Shown here: positions 41,877 through 51,050 of the stretch, one piece after another | Numbering within the stretch: the stretch's first letter is position 1 | How the letters are laid out: every line of letters begins with the position of its first letter | Assembly: GCF_003732425.1 (NCBI RefSeq) | Contig: NZ_MOBX01000001.1 | Span: forward strand, 87,402-151,401 | From: Pseudomonas fluorescens | Lineage (GTDB): Bacteria; Pseudomonadota; Gammaproteobacteria; Pseudomonadales; Pseudomonadaceae | Length of the DNA: 64,000 bases | Direction of reading: 5' to 3' | Made by a program: the position numbers and the translations under genes | The notes under the pieces: model-generated | The model's input: the letters and a program-made list of their open reading frames with translations, nothing else | The model's database searches: none | Told to the model about the DNA's origin: nothing

Positions 41877-42713
41877 TCAGTGCACTTCTTCCAGGTCGTC
41901 ATGCAGCAGTCCGAAGATCTGCCGTTTCATGTCGATGAACGAGCGCTCCATGACCATGTCCAGTGAGCGCGGACGCTCGATCGGCACATCGAGAATCTGT
42001 TTGATACGCCCCGGTTTGGCGCCCATCACGTAGACACGGTCGCCGAGCAGAATCGCTTCGTCGATGTCATGGGTGACGAACAACACGGTCTTCTTGCTGT
42101 TGCCCCAGACCCGCAGCAACAACTGCTGCATCTGCAGACGCGTCTGGCTGTCGAGCGCGCCGAACGGTTCGTCCATCAGTAGAATTTGCGGGTCATTGGC
42201 CAGCGCTCGGGCAATCGCCACGCGCTGCATCATCCCGCCCGACAGCTGCTTGGCGTAGTTGTCGGCGAACCCGGCGAGGCCGACTTCGTTGACGTAGTAA
42301 TCGACAATCTCCTTGCGCCGCGCCGCCGGCATGCCCCGGCGCTTGAGGCCGAACTCGACGTTCTGCCGCACGGTCAGCCACGGGAACAGTGTGTAGCTCT
42401 GAAAGACCATGCCGCGATCCGCGCCGGGGCCTTGCACTTGCTGACCACCGACGTAGATCTCGCCGGAGGTCGGCTCAGCCAGCCCGGCAGTCAGGTACAA
42501 CAGGCTCGACTTGCCGCAGCCCGATGGCCCGACCAGCACAGCAAACTGCTGATCCGGCACTTCGAACGACACTTCCTCCAGCGCCGTAAACGTGCCGCCG
42601 TCAGGTTTCTTGTAACGCAGGCTGACCTTGTCCACCTGCAAGCGCGGCGCCGCTTGCGCCGGGGTTGCGACGGGTTCGATGAAACGATGATTGGCAGCAG
42701 TCACTGAGCCCAT
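41877..42713 (-). CDS. ABC transporter ATP-binding protein, nitrate/sulfonate/taurine type
   Basis: A 278-residue ATPase of the SsuB/TauB/NrtD type. Walker A is LVGPSGCGKSSLL near residue 60, the Q-loop MVFQSYTLFPW follows, the signature is LSGGMMQRVAIARAL near 160, Walker B is ILLMDEPFGALD and the switch His lies in FVTHDIDEA. It powers import with the adjoining permease, whose 3' end it overlaps by 13 bp. Third gene of an SBP-permease-ATPase operon on the minus strand. Confidence 0.92.
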   Translation of the reverse strand: MGSVTAANHRFIEPVATPAQAAPRLQVDKVSLRYKKPDGGTFTALEEVSFEVPDQQFAVLVGPSGCGKSSLLYLTAGLAEPTSGEIYVGGQQVQGPGADRGMVFQSYTLFPWLTVRQNVEFGLKRRGMPAARRKEIVDYYVNEVGLAGFADNYAKQLSGGMMQRVAIARALANDPQILLMDEPFGALDSQTRLQMQQLLLRVWGNSKKTVLFVTHDIDEAILLGDRVYVMGAKPGRIKQILDVPIERPRSLDMVMERSFIDMKRQIFGLLHDDLEEVH

Positions 42714-43504
42714 GCGGCAATCCTCAGGCGGAGAAAACGGAACAGTTGATCGGTGACCAGACCGAGCAGGCCGATAATCGCGATGGCGAGGAAAATCACG
42801 TCGACCTGAAAACCGCGCATGGCTTTCAGACTCAAGTAACCCAAACCGCTCGAGGCGGCGACCAGTTCAGCTACTACCAGATAGGTCCAGGCCCAGCCCA
42901 TGGTCACCCGCAACGTGTCGAGTACACCCGGCACTGAGGCGGGCGCTATCACATGCAACACCGCATCGCGGCGGTTGGAACCCAAGGTGTAAGAAGCGTT
43001 GATCAAATCCTTGGAAATGCCCTTCGACACATCAGCGATCATCACCAGTTGCTGGAAGAACACGCCAAAGATAATCACCGACACCCGCTGTTCCAGACCG
43101 ATGCCGATCCACAAAATGAACAGCGGCACGAACGAGGTCACCGGCAGGTAGCGAATGAAGTTCACCAGCGGTTCAAGAAACGCCTGGACGATGCGGAAGC
43201 TGCCCATCAGCAACCCCAACGGCACCGCCACCAGCGACGACACAATGAAGCCGACCATCACCACTTCGACACTCGCCCACACATGCGTGCCGAGCGTGCC
43301 ATCACGGCTCAGGCGCACGGCGGCCTCAACCACCGCACCCGGCGTCGGCAAGAACATCCCCGGCACGATGCCGCCATAAGAAAGCCCGGCCCACAGGCCA
43401 ACCAACAACACCCAGGCCAGACCGCTGGCGCTCCACACCACTTGCACCGGCAATGCGGTTTTCGGTGTGAGGCTGCGGCTCAGCCACGAATTGCGCTTGA
43501 ACAT
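42701..43504 (-). CDS. ABC transporter permease, nitrate/sulfonate/taurine type
   Basis: A 267-residue inner-membrane permease of the SsuC/TauC type with about six spans. The cytoplasmic coupling loop contains the EAA-like stretch INASYTLGSNRRDAVLHVIA, then PASVPGVLDTLRV. Motifs FLPTPGAVVEAAVRL and FIRYLPVTSFVPLFILWIGI are typical. The ATG at 43504 has AGGAGG upstream; a frame extending to 43531 lacks conserved residues. It starts 10 bp after the binding-protein gene. Confidence 0.92.
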   Translation of the reverse strand: MFKRNSWLSRSLTPKTALPVQVVWSASGLAWVLLVGLWAGLSYGGIVPGMFLPTPGAVVEAAVRLSRDGTLGTHVWASVEVVMVGFIVSSLVAVPLGLLMGSFRIVQAFLEPLVNFIRYLPVTSFVPLFILWIGIGLEQRVSVIIFGVFFQQLVMIADVSKGISKDLINASYTLGSNRRDAVLHVIAPASVPGVLDTLRVTMGWAWTYLVVAELVAASSGLGYLSLKAMRGFQVDVIFLAIAIIGLLGLVTDQLFRFLRLRIAAWAQ

Positions 43505-43514
43505 TGCAAGCCTC

Positions 43515-44501
43515 CTAGAGCGGGCTGACAAAACGGTTGTCGACCAGCTCGTCGTTGCTGACGTTGTAAGGTTTGCCCTGCAATTCGCTGGCCGTTTCGT
43601 TGGCCAGTTTGATCAGCGGCGCGCTGTCACCCGGTTTGCCCGGTGAGCCCAGGAGTTTCTCGCTCATGGCTTGATCGTAGAAGCGCACGCCTTGTGCGGC
43701 AGCGGCCAGTTCCTTCGGATCGGACAGATAGCCGCCGACACCTTTGGCCATGATCCTGTAAGCGTCTTCCGGGTGATCTTTGGTGTACTGCACGGCTTTG
43801 TACAAACCGGCGACCAGCGCCTTGACGTCCTCGGGCTGCTTCTCGATAACACTGCAATTGAGCGCGACCACATCGACGATCACGCCGGGAGTGCTGCTGC
43901 TGTCGATCAACACTTTACCCTGCTGCTTGTTGCGGACCATCGACAGGTGCGGTTCCCAGGTCACGGCGGCAGGCACGCGACCGGCGATGAACGCGGTGGC
44001 GGCATCGTCAGCGGTCATGTTCTGCACGGTGATGTCGCTCATCTTCATACCGTTCTTTTTCAGCAGGTACGAGAGCCAGAACTGCGAGGTCGAACCCTCG
44101 TTGACCGCCACGGATTTGCCTTTGAGCTCTTGCAGGCTTTTCACATCCTTGCCGACCAGCACGCCGTCACCGCCATGGCTGTCATCCAGCGCCGCGACGG
44201 CTTTGAAGCAGAACTGCGGGCGGTATTTGAGTATCTCGTCGATGGTCGACGCCGAGCCGGACAGTTGCCCGGACGCCTGCGCCGCCATGTACATCGAGGC
44301 CTCTTCAACCACTGGCAATTCGACGGTCAGACCGTTTTCCTTGAAGTAGCCCAAGTCTTGCGCCAGATAGAGGGTGCCGTAGCCGACCCACGTGGTGTGG
44401 CCGATGGACAGGGTGCCGGCCTGAGCGCTGGTCGCGACCGTGGCGGCAAGGGCGGTGATTGCCAGAGGATGAGTGAGACGAATACACAAGGACTTGATCA
44501 T
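43515..44501 (-). CDS. ABC transporter periplasmic substrate-binding protein (SsuA/NrtA-type)
   Basis: A 328-residue exported protein; the signal peptide ends near residue 28 at SAQAG. The mature form starts TLSIGHTTWVGYGTLYLAQD, then LGYFKENGLTVEL, the usual SsuA/TauA/NMT1 opening. Blocks NEGSTSQFWLSYLLKKNG and AAVTWEPHLSMV line the ligand site. The substrate could be a sulfonate, nitrate-like anion, thiamine precursor or organic amine and cannot be fixed by eye. The ATG at 44501 is 6 nt after GGAG. Leads the operon; the aldehyde dehydrogenase beyond the repeats may be functionally linked. Confidence 0.88.
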   Translation of the reverse strand: MIKSLCIRLTHPLAITALAATVATSAQAGTLSIGHTTWVGYGTLYLAQDLGYFKENGLTVELPVVEEASMYMAAQASGQLSGSASTIDEILKYRPQFCFKAVAALDDSHGGDGVLVGKDVKSLQELKGKSVAVNEGSTSQFWLSYLLKKNGMKMSDITVQNMTADDAATAFIAGRVPAAVTWEPHLSMVRNKQQGKVLIDSSSTPGVIVDVVALNCSVIEKQPEDVKALVAGLYKAVQYTKDHPEDAYRIMAKGVGGYLSDPKELAAAAQGVRFYDQAMSEKLLGSPGKPGDSAPLIKLANETASELQGKPYNVSNDELVDNRFVSPL

Positions 44502-44778
44502 GGAGCACTCCCGACGCTGTTGATTTAGTTTTGTCATGGGCAGTACGGTCGCCGGCCGTTGTGCAGTTGCTGCCGTTGGTCTCTTGCGGACACTTGGGCG
44601 GACAACATTCGGCTGGCGGGCAAGATCGATGGTGGCCCATGTGCGCGGTGAGGAAAATCAGGAAATTGTTGGCTGCAAATGATGAAAAAACTGGGTAGTG
44701 CGCACTGCTAACGGGCGGGGATTGCCGAGGTGCGCAAGGTGGGTGCAGATCGCGGATTTTCTGTGGCTGGGAGAATGC

Positions 44779-44807
44779 CATCGCTGGCAAGCCAGCTCCC
44801 ACAGGGA
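44779..44807. repeat. Single REP arm, family D (GCTGGCAAGCCAGCTCCCACAG)
   Basis: A lone palindromic arm, TCGCTGGCAAGCCAGCTCCC, then ACAGGGATC. Its partner in inverse orientation is the arm at 44978-45008. Confidence 0.8.
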
Positions 44808-44845
44808 TCGCGAGTGTGCTCTGGATTTGCGTACACCACTAAAAA

Positions 44846-44938
44846 CTGTAGGAGTGAGCCTGCTCGCGATGGCGTCAGGTCAGTCGATAACCTGGCTGCC
44901 TGAGCCACCGCTATCGCGAGCAGGCTCACTCCTACAGG
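44846..44938. repeat. REP doublet, family A (TAGGAGTGAGCC variant)
   Basis: Complete inverted pair TGTAGGAGTGAGCCTGCTCG and CGAGCAGGCTCACTCCTACA, placed between the two family D arms. Confidence 0.9.
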
Positions 44939-44977
44939 GATCTCGGGTGTGCTGCGGTTTTTTTGGATACCACCAAA

Positions 44978-45008
44978 CCCTGTGGGAGCTGGCCTGCCAG
45001 CGATAAGG
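44978..45008. repeat. Single REP arm, family D, inverse orientation
   Basis: CCTGTGGGAGCTGGCCTGCC, then AGCGATAAGG. Together with 44779-44807 it brackets the family A doublet. Confidence 0.8.
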
Positions 45009-45019
45009 GCGACTCGGTG

Positions 45020-46510
45020 TCAGCGCAACTGGAACCAGGTAGTTTTCAGTTGGGTGTATTTGTGGAACGAGTGCAGCGACAGATCCCGGCCAAAACCCGA
45101 TTGCTTGCCGCCGCCAAACGGCACGGTCACATCCAGCGCATCCACCGTGTTGACCGACACCGTACCCGCGCGCAACTGCCGCGCCACGCGGTGTGCGCGG
45201 TTGAGGTCATCGGTCCACAGCGACGCAGCCAGTCCGTACACGCTGTCATTGGCCAGCCGTATGGCCTCGGCCTCATCATCGAACGGCATCACCGCCAGCA
45301 CCGGCCCGAATACCTCTTCGCGAAACAGCGGCATGTCCGCGGTGACGCCGGTGAAAATCGTCGGCTCAATGAAGTTGTCCGACCCGTTGAAGCGCCGCTG
45401 CTGACCGCCACAAACCTGCGTCGCCCCCGACTGCTCGGCGCTGCGAATGAAGCGCATGATGCTCGCCGTTTGCTGGTGGTCAACGATGGCGCCAGCGCTG
45501 CTTTGGGGATCCAGCGGATCACCCGGCAGCCAACGCTCGGCCTGCGCTTTCAGGCGTTCGACGAACGCATCATGAATCGAACGCTGCACCAGCAAGCGCG
45601 AGTTGGCCGAGCAGACTTCGCCCTGATTGAAGAAGATCCCGAACGCCGCTTTCTCCGCCGCCAGATCCAGATCCTGACAATCGGCGAACACCAGGTTGGC
45701 GCTCTTGCCACCGCACTCCAGCCACACCTGCTTGAGATTCGACTGCGCGGAATACTGCATGAAATATTTGCCGACCTGGGTCGAGCCGGTGAACACCAGA
45801 CAATCGACATCCGTGTGCAAACCCAACGCCTTGCCAGTCTGCTCGCCAAGCCCCGGCAACACGTTGAGCACACCCGGAGGCAACCCTGCTTCCAGCGCCA
45901 GCTCGGCCAGACGCAACGCCGAAAACGGTGACTGCTCGGCCGGTTTGAGGATCACTGAATTGCCCGCCGCCAACGCCGGCGCAAGCTTCCACGCCGCCAT
46001 GTCCAAGGGGAAATTCCACGGCACCACAGCGGCCACCACCCCCAGAGCTTCACGGGTAATCGTCGCCAGCACATTCGGTGCACTGGGTGCGACCTGATCG
46101 TAAAGTTTGTCGATAGCTTCGGCGTACCAGCGGAACACCCCGGCGGCGCCCGGGACATCGATGTTGTAGGCGTCCATCACCGGTTTGCCCATGTTCAGCG
46201 AGTCGAGCAGCGCCAGTTCTTCGCGATGCGTCATCAGCAAATCAGCCAGACGCAGCAGCACTAGCTTGCGCTCGGCCGGAGAGCGTTGCGACCACGTACC
46301 CGCCTCGAACACTTGTCGCGCATTGCGTACTGCTGTGTCGACATCCTCCACGTCACACGCCGCGACATTGGCCAGACACTCGCCAGTCGCGGGATTGATC
46401 GCGGCAAACGTCTGCCCCGATTGCGCGGCGCAATGCTTGCCGTCGATCACGGCCTGGTCGGGAAACTTCAATGCAACGGCACGGCGCTGCCACTCTGCAA
46501 GCTCGAACAC
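45020..46510 (-). CDS. Aldehyde dehydrogenase, PuuC/KauB-like
   Basis: A 496-residue NAD(P)-dependent aldehyde dehydrogenase. Catalytic Cys300 sits in FFNQGEVCSANSRLLV, general-base Glu265 in VWLECGGKSANLVF, and Asn166 in VVPWNFPLDMAAWKLAP. The N-terminal pattern and length resemble gamma-glutamyl-aminobutyraldehyde dehydrogenases of polyamine breakdown, but substrate assignment is uncertain. The start is a GTG at 46510, 8 nt from GGAG. It is divergent from the LysR gene, which probably controls it. Confidence 0.9.
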   Translation of the reverse strand: MFELAEWQRRAVALKFPDQAVIDGKHCAAQSGQTFAAINPATGECLANVAACDVEDVDTAVRNARQVFEAGTWSQRSPAERKLVLLRLADLLMTHREELALLDSLNMGKPVMDAYNIDVPGAAGVFRWYAEAIDKLYDQVAPSAPNVLATITREALGVVAAVVPWNFPLDMAAWKLAPALAAGNSVILKPAEQSPFSALRLAELALEAGLPPGVLNVLPGLGEQTGKALGLHTDVDCLVFTGSTQVGKYFMQYSAQSNLKQVWLECGGKSANLVFADCQDLDLAAEKAAFGIFFNQGEVCSANSRLLVQRSIHDAFVERLKAQAERWLPGDPLDPQSSAGAIVDHQQTASIMRFIRSAEQSGATQVCGGQQRRFNGSDNFIEPTIFTGVTADMPLFREEVFGPVLAVMPFDDEAEAIRLANDSVYGLAASLWTDDLNRAHRVARQLRAGTVSVNTVDALDVTVPFGGGKQSGFGRDLSLHSFHKYTQLKTTWFQLR

Positions 46511-46730
46511 GACGGATGCTCCTGGAGGTTATTGTCCATCGATGGTCGCTCAGCCTCGCAGGCGCTAAAAATAGTAAAAATGTCTTCGCAGGCAATAAAA
46601 ACACTGGGCAATGACTTCCCCCAAATGCTGCGTGGGTGGCTATGGTTGAGGGATAAGAACATCGTCGCGCAACGGACGTGGCGGCGCACAAATTGCTTGG
46701 AAGTCGAGACCGCTCGTCCTGAGGTTTGCC

Positions 46731-47645
46731 GTGGCCGCCTACAATTTGCGTCAGCTGAAATACTTCATCACCACCGTCGAATGCGGCAGCGTTGCCGAGG
46801 CCTCGCGCAAGCTGTACATCGCGCAGCCGGCGATTTCCACGGCGATCAAAGCGCTGGAAGACAGCTTCGCCGTACAGCTGCTGATCCGCCATCACGCCCA
46901 AGGGGTTTCCCTCACACCGAGCGGCGCACGCTTCTTGCGCAAGGCTCAGGAACTGCTGCGCATGGCCAAGGAGTTCGAGCAGAACGCCCTCGCCGACAAC
47001 GACGTAGTCGCCGGGCAGATCGATATCGGCTGTTTCGAAACGGTTGCGCCGTTGTACTTGCCGCAATTGATCGCCGGGTTTTCGGCGCTGTACCCGGGGG
47101 TTCAAATCCGCATCCGCGACGGCGAACAGCAGGAGCTGGTGCAAGGCCTGACCTCGGGTGCGTTCGATCTGGTGATCCTTTACGAGCATGAACTCGACGC
47201 GACCATTCAGACCGAACCGCTGATGCCAGCGCAACGGCCCTATGCGCTGTTGCCGGCGGATCATCGTTTTGCCCAGTACAAGCAGGTTTCGCTAAGGGAC
47301 CTGTGTCTGGATCCGATGATCCTGCTCGATGTGCAGCCGAGCCGGACCTACTTTGTCAGCCTCTTCGAAGAACTGGGCCTGACGCCACGCATCGAGTTCA
47401 GCTCGCCGTCGATCGAGATGGTGCGCGGGATGGTCGGCCAGGGTTTCGGCTTTTCGATTCTGGTGACCAAACCCCATTCGGAATGCACTTACGATGGCAA
47501 GAAAGTCGTGTGCGTGGACATCGTCGAAGACGTCACCGGATCGGGTCTGGTGGCGGCGTGGCTCAAGCGTGGGCAGTTGACCAAACCTGCGCAGTTGTTC
47601 GCCGACTATTGCCGCGAACAACTGACGGCCAAGACCCACCTTTAA
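46731..47645 (+). CDS. LysR-family transcriptional regulator
   Basis: A 304-residue regulator. The N-terminal winged helix-turn-helix is at about 5-62: LRQLKYFITTVECGSVAEAS, then LYIAQPAISTAIKALED. The effector domain follows, with the family marks GQIDIGCFETVAPLYLPQLI and SFVSL. It resembles LysR regulators that sit beside amine- or aromatic-acid genes. Likely activates the divergent aldehyde dehydrogenase gene 220 bp away. The start is a GTG at 46731, 7 nt after GAGG. Effector unknown. Confidence 0.9.
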   Translation: MAAYNLRQLKYFITTVECGSVAEASRKLYIAQPAISTAIKALEDSFAVQLLIRHHAQGVSLTPSGARFLRKAQELLRMAKEFEQNALADNDVVAGQIDIGCFETVAPLYLPQLIAGFSALYPGVQIRIRDGEQQELVQGLTSGAFDLVILYEHELDATIQTEPLMPAQRPYALLPADHRFAQYKQVSLRDLCLDPMILLDVQPSRTYFVSLFEELGLTPRIEFSSPSIEMVRGMVGQGFGFSILVTKPHSECTYDGKKVVCVDIVEDVTGSGLVAAWLKRGQLTKPAQLFADYCREQLTAKTHL

Positions 47646-47650
47646 CAGCA

Positions 47651-47730
47651 AAAAAGATCGCAGCCTGCGGCAGCTCCTACATGAGCAAACTCAATCCCAT
47701 GTAGGAGCTGCCGCAGGCTGCGATCTTTTG
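47651..47730. repeat. REP doublet, family B
   Basis: Near-perfect inverted arms AAGATCGCAGCCTGCGGCAG and CTGCCGCAGGCTGCGATCTT around a 26-bp loop. It separates the convergent LysR and hrpB genes and may end both transcripts. Confidence 0.9.
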
Positions 47731-47734
47731 CTCT

Positions 47735-50254
47735 TCACGTACCACGCGGTTTGGCCCGTGCGGTCGCCTCGGCCACCAACGGATCGTCCGGCCAATAATG
47801 CTTCGGATAGCGCCCCTTCAAATCCTTCTTCACCTCGGCATAGGTGCTGCGCCAGAAATTCGCCAGGTCCTGGGTGACCTGCACCGGGCGCCGCGCCGGC
47901 GACAGCAGATGCAACTTGACCACCTGCCGCCCGCCGGCAATTCGCGGGGTATCCGCCAGTCCGAACAATTCCTGCAAACGTACTGCGAGGATCGGCGGAA
48001 ACTCGCTGTAGTCCAGACGAATCGATGATCCCGACGGCACGCTCAGGTGATGCGGTGCCAGCTCATCAAGCTTTTGCGGCAACGGCCACGGCAGCAGGTT
48101 ACGCACAATGCTCGACAGATCCAGATTGGCAAAATGGCTGAGCCGCGAGACCTTGCCCAGATACGGCATCAGCCAATCTTCGAGGGTAACCAGCAACGTC
48201 GCGTCGCTGACGTCCGGCCATTGGCTGTCGCTCTGATTGTTCAATTCCAACTGCCGCAACAACGCCACGCGCGCCTGCCACTGGCGCAGCTCCGGCGTCC
48301 ACGGCAGTAGCTCCAGACCTTTGCGCCGCACCAGATTGACCAGCGCCTGACTGCGTGCATTTTCATCGAGACCGGTCAGCGGTTCACGGCTGAGAATCAG
48401 CTCGCCGACCTTACGCTGACGCTCGGCGCGCAGCACGCCTTCGCGCTCGTCCCAGTCGAGTTGATCGACGTTACGCACTTGTTCGGCGAGCACTGAATCG
48501 AACAGCGCCGGGTCGAAATCCGCCGCCAGATAAATGCGTTCTTCGCGCTGGCCCTGACGGCTGCCGAGGTCGGCGATGACGATCCACGGCTCTTTCATCA
48601 GGCTGTCGGCTTCGGCGAACAGCGCCGCGCGACCGTTGGCCAGACGATATTCAGCGCCACCGGTACGCCGCTGTTGCGCGACGCGATCGGGATACGCGAG
48701 CGCCAACAATGCGCCGAGCCAGCGCGGATGCTCGGGATCGCTGACCGGCTCGCTCGCCTTGCCGCGCAGATAACCGCGATATTGCCGTGCCAGTTGCTTG
48801 GCCCGTTGCACCCCACCCTGCGCACCACGGGCGGCGCGTTCTTCGCCGGACAGCAGCACCAATCGACTGTGCAAATCCGCCCCGGCACCGCGCAAAATAT
48901 CGCGCTCGCCGAGCAACGCGGCGACATCGCACGCCATGTTCGCCAGCCCCAACGCCTGACCGCGCAACAACAAATGACCGATGCGCGGATGCGCGGGCAA
49001 CTCAGCCATGGCCTGACCGTGAGAAGTCAGCGCCTCACCTTCCAGGGCGCCGAGCCGCTGCAACAAATCCTGCGCCTGGGCATAAGCGGCCGCTGGCGGA
49101 ACATCCAGCCAGACCAGTTCGCCCGGCGTCACCCCCCAGCGGCCCAGTTGCAGGGCCAGGCTGGCGAGATCCGCCGAGAGGATTTCCGCACTGCCATACG
49201 CGGCCAGTTGTTCGTGCTGATCCTGCGACCACAAGCGATAGCAAACGCCCGGCTCCAGACGCCCTGCCCGACCCGCGCGCTGAGTGGCACTGGCCTTGGA
49301 AATTCGCTGGGTATCGAGGCGCGTCATGCCGCTGCCGGGATCGAAACGCGGCACCCGCGCCAGCCCGGCATCGATCACCACGCGCACGCCGTTGATGGTC
49401 AGACTGGTCTCGGCAATGTTGGTGGCCAGCACCACTTTGCGCTGGCCGGCCGGGGCCGGATCGATCGCCGCGCGTTGCGCATTGAGGTCGAGTTCACCGT
49501 GCAACGGGCAGAGCAACACATCACTGCGCTCACCGATCGCGTCGGCCAATTGTTGATGCACACGACGGATTTCCGCCTGTCCCGGCAGGAACACCAACAG
49601 GCTACCGCTTTCGTCATGCAGCGCTTCAAGCACGGTTTGAGTGACGCGCTGATCGATATACTCGCCAGGCTGATACGGCCGACCCCAACGCATCGTCACC
49701 GGGTACATGCGCCCTTCGCTGCGCAGGATCGGCGCATCATCCAGCAGCCCGGCCAGACGTTCGCCTTCCAGCGTGGCCGACATCAGCAGAATCTTCAGCG
49801 GCTGTTCAGCCCGAAACAGCTCGCGACCGTTCAGACTTAACGCCAACGCCAGATCGGCGTCGAGGCTGCGCTCGTGGAATTCGTCGAAAATCAGCAGGCC
49901 CACGCCTTCCAGCGCCGGGTCGTCCTGCAAGCGGCGGGTGAGAATGCCTTCGGTGACCACTTCGATACGGGTGTTGGGGCCGACCTTGCTGTCGAGACGG
50001 ATGCGATAACCGACGGTTTCCCCGACCTTCTCGCCCAACTCACTGGCCAGTCGTTCCGCGGCGGCACGCGCGGCGAGACGGCGCGGTTCAAGCATCAGAA
50101 TGGTCTGCCCGGCCAGCCAGGCTTCATTGAGCAAGGCCAACGGCACACGGGTGGTTTTACCGGCGCCGGGCGGTGCTTCCAGCACGGCTTCGTGGCGCGT
50201 CGCCAAGGCTTCACGCAGGGCGGGTAAAACTTCATCGATTGGCAAAGAATTCAT
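47735..50254 (-). CDS. hrpB: ATP-dependent helicase HrpB
   Basis: An 839-residue DEAH-type superfamily 2 helicase. Motif I is LEAPPGAGKTTRVP near residue 27, motif II the variant LIFDEFHERSLDADL near 115, and motif VI QRAGRAGRLEPGVCYRLW near 310. The central helicase-associated and HrpB-specific C-terminal domains follow; DLKGRYPKHYWPDDP at the end is the HrpB hallmark. Length matches E. coli HrpB (about 820). The ATG at 50254 follows GGGGAG. A 259-bp inverted-repeat element starts 11 bp upstream of it. Confidence 0.95.
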   Translation of the reverse strand: MNSLPIDEVLPALREALATRHEAVLEAPPGAGKTTRVPLALLNEAWLAGQTILMLEPRRLAARAAAERLASELGEKVGETVGYRIRLDSKVGPNTRIEVVTEGILTRRLQDDPALEGVGLLIFDEFHERSLDADLALALSLNGRELFRAEQPLKILLMSATLEGERLAGLLDDAPILRSEGRMYPVTMRWGRPYQPGEYIDQRVTQTVLEALHDESGSLLVFLPGQAEIRRVHQQLADAIGERSDVLLCPLHGELDLNAQRAAIDPAPAGQRKVVLATNIAETSLTINGVRVVIDAGLARVPRFDPGSGMTRLDTQRISKASATQRAGRAGRLEPGVCYRLWSQDQHEQLAAYGSAEILSADLASLALQLGRWGVTPGELVWLDVPPAAAYAQAQDLLQRLGALEGEALTSHGQAMAELPAHPRIGHLLLRGQALGLANMACDVAALLGERDILRGAGADLHSRLVLLSGEERAARGAQGGVQRAKQLARQYRGYLRGKASEPVSDPEHPRWLGALLALAYPDRVAQQRRTGGAEYRLANGRAALFAEADSLMKEPWIVIADLGSRQGQREERIYLAADFDPALFDSVLAEQVRNVDQLDWDEREGVLRAERQRKVGELILSREPLTGLDENARSQALVNLVRRKGLELLPWTPELRQWQARVALLRQLELNNQSDSQWPDVSDATLLVTLEDWLMPYLGKVSRLSHFANLDLSSIVRNLLPWPLPQKLDELAPHHLSVPSGSSIRLDYSEFPPILAVRLQELFGLADTPRIAGGRQVVKLHLLSPARRPVQVTQDLANFWRSTYAEVKKDLKGRYPKHYWPDDPLVAEATARAKPRGT

Positions 50255-50264
50255 GCTGGCTCCC

Positions 50265-50523
50265 CAGGGCGTGCCCACAGTAAATTGCGAGTCGCGTTAA
50301 AGCTGTGAGCGTGCCAGGCAAGGCGCGGGACGCAGGTAAGGGTCGTTTCCTTGCCAAGTCCCGCAACGCAGCATGGCGCGCTCACAGCTTTAGCCCGGAG
50401 GGCCGAACCCCGATAGAATTCATTAGCCTTCACACGGTGTCGATCTGGAGAAAACAACTTCAATCCTCAACGTATTTCGGTAGGGGGTGAGACGAGGCCG
50501 CAATTTACTGTGGGCACGCCCTG
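50265..50523. repeat. 259-bp element with perfect 25-bp inverted termini (MITE-like)
   Basis: The left end (50265-50289) opens CAGGGCGTGCCCACAGTAAA and ends TTGCG; the right end (50499-50523) is its exact reverse complement. Inside, TAAAGCTGTGAGCG (50298-50311) pairs with CGCTCACAGCTTTA (50379-50392). GGCAAGG/CCTTGCC and GCGGGAC/GTCCCGC are also present but interleave. No coding gene of known type; a 70-codon minus-strand frame (50251-50463) overlaps the hrpB start. Confidence 0.7.
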
Positions 50524-50618
50524 CCAGCGCCGAGTATAACGGCGAACTGCTTGGCGTTCGTCAGGGTCTTAACTTCACACGACGACGCTTCGTTCTTAGA
50601 TGAATCAGGAGATTTCCC

Positions 50619-51038
50619 ATGCGCTTACCTTTTCGCCTGATCGGCGGTGTACTGGTCGCCACCCTGCTCACGCAAATCACCGCGTGCGGTTCGATTTTCT
50701 ACCCGGACCGGCGCGGGCAGATCGACGGCAAGATCGACCCGGCGATTGCCGTGCTCGACGCCGTGGGCCTGCTGTTCTACGTCATTCCCGGGCTGATCGC
50801 GTTTGCCGTCGACTTCGCCACCGGTGCGATCTATTTCGAACCGGGCCACACCGCGCAGATCGACCCGGCCAAACTCAAACAAGCCATCGGTCCAGACGGT
50901 CAGGTCGATAATCACAAGTTGCAGGCTATTCTCGAAAGCGAGTTGGGCCGAGACTTCCCTCTCGACGATCCACGCCTGATTCAACACAAGGGCAGCACTC
51001 AACAACTGGCGATGTTCGGCCTGCAACCTGCCGCTTAA
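50619..51038 (+). CDS. Predicted lipoprotein of unknown function
   Basis: A 139-residue protein with an N-terminal lipoprotein signal (LIGGVLVATLLTQITACGS; lipobox ITAC with Cys at residue 23). The mature part begins SIFYPDRRGQ, then has a hydrophobic stretch (VGLLFYVIPGLIAFAVDF) and an amphipathic C-terminal region. Homologues in Pseudomonas are sometimes misnamed as polyribonucleotide nucleotidyltransferase; nothing here supports that. Function unknown. CAGGAG precedes the ATG. The cation efflux gene follows after 12 bp, so the two are one operon. Confidence 0.85.
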   Translation: MRLPFRLIGGVLVATLLTQITACGSIFYPDRRGQIDGKIDPAIAVLDAVGLLFYVIPGLIAFAVDFATGAIYFEPGHTAQIDPAKLKQAIGPDGQVDNHKLQAILESELGRDFPLDDPRLIQHKGSTQQLAMFGLQPAA

Positions 51039-51050
51039 AAAGGACATTCA

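Larger units (their letters stand above)
44502..45019. other. 518-bp gap with a REP array
   Basis: No gene is visible. The promoter of the ABC operon should lie near 44502-44650. The rest is a chain of four REP arms and two similar linkers, described separately. Confidence 0.6.

Noticed and set aside
50251..50463. A 70-codon minus-strand frame inside the inverted-repeat element
   Set aside because: It overlaps the hrpB start and lies in repeat sequence; such frames are often annotated as small hypothetical genes but I see no coding evidence.
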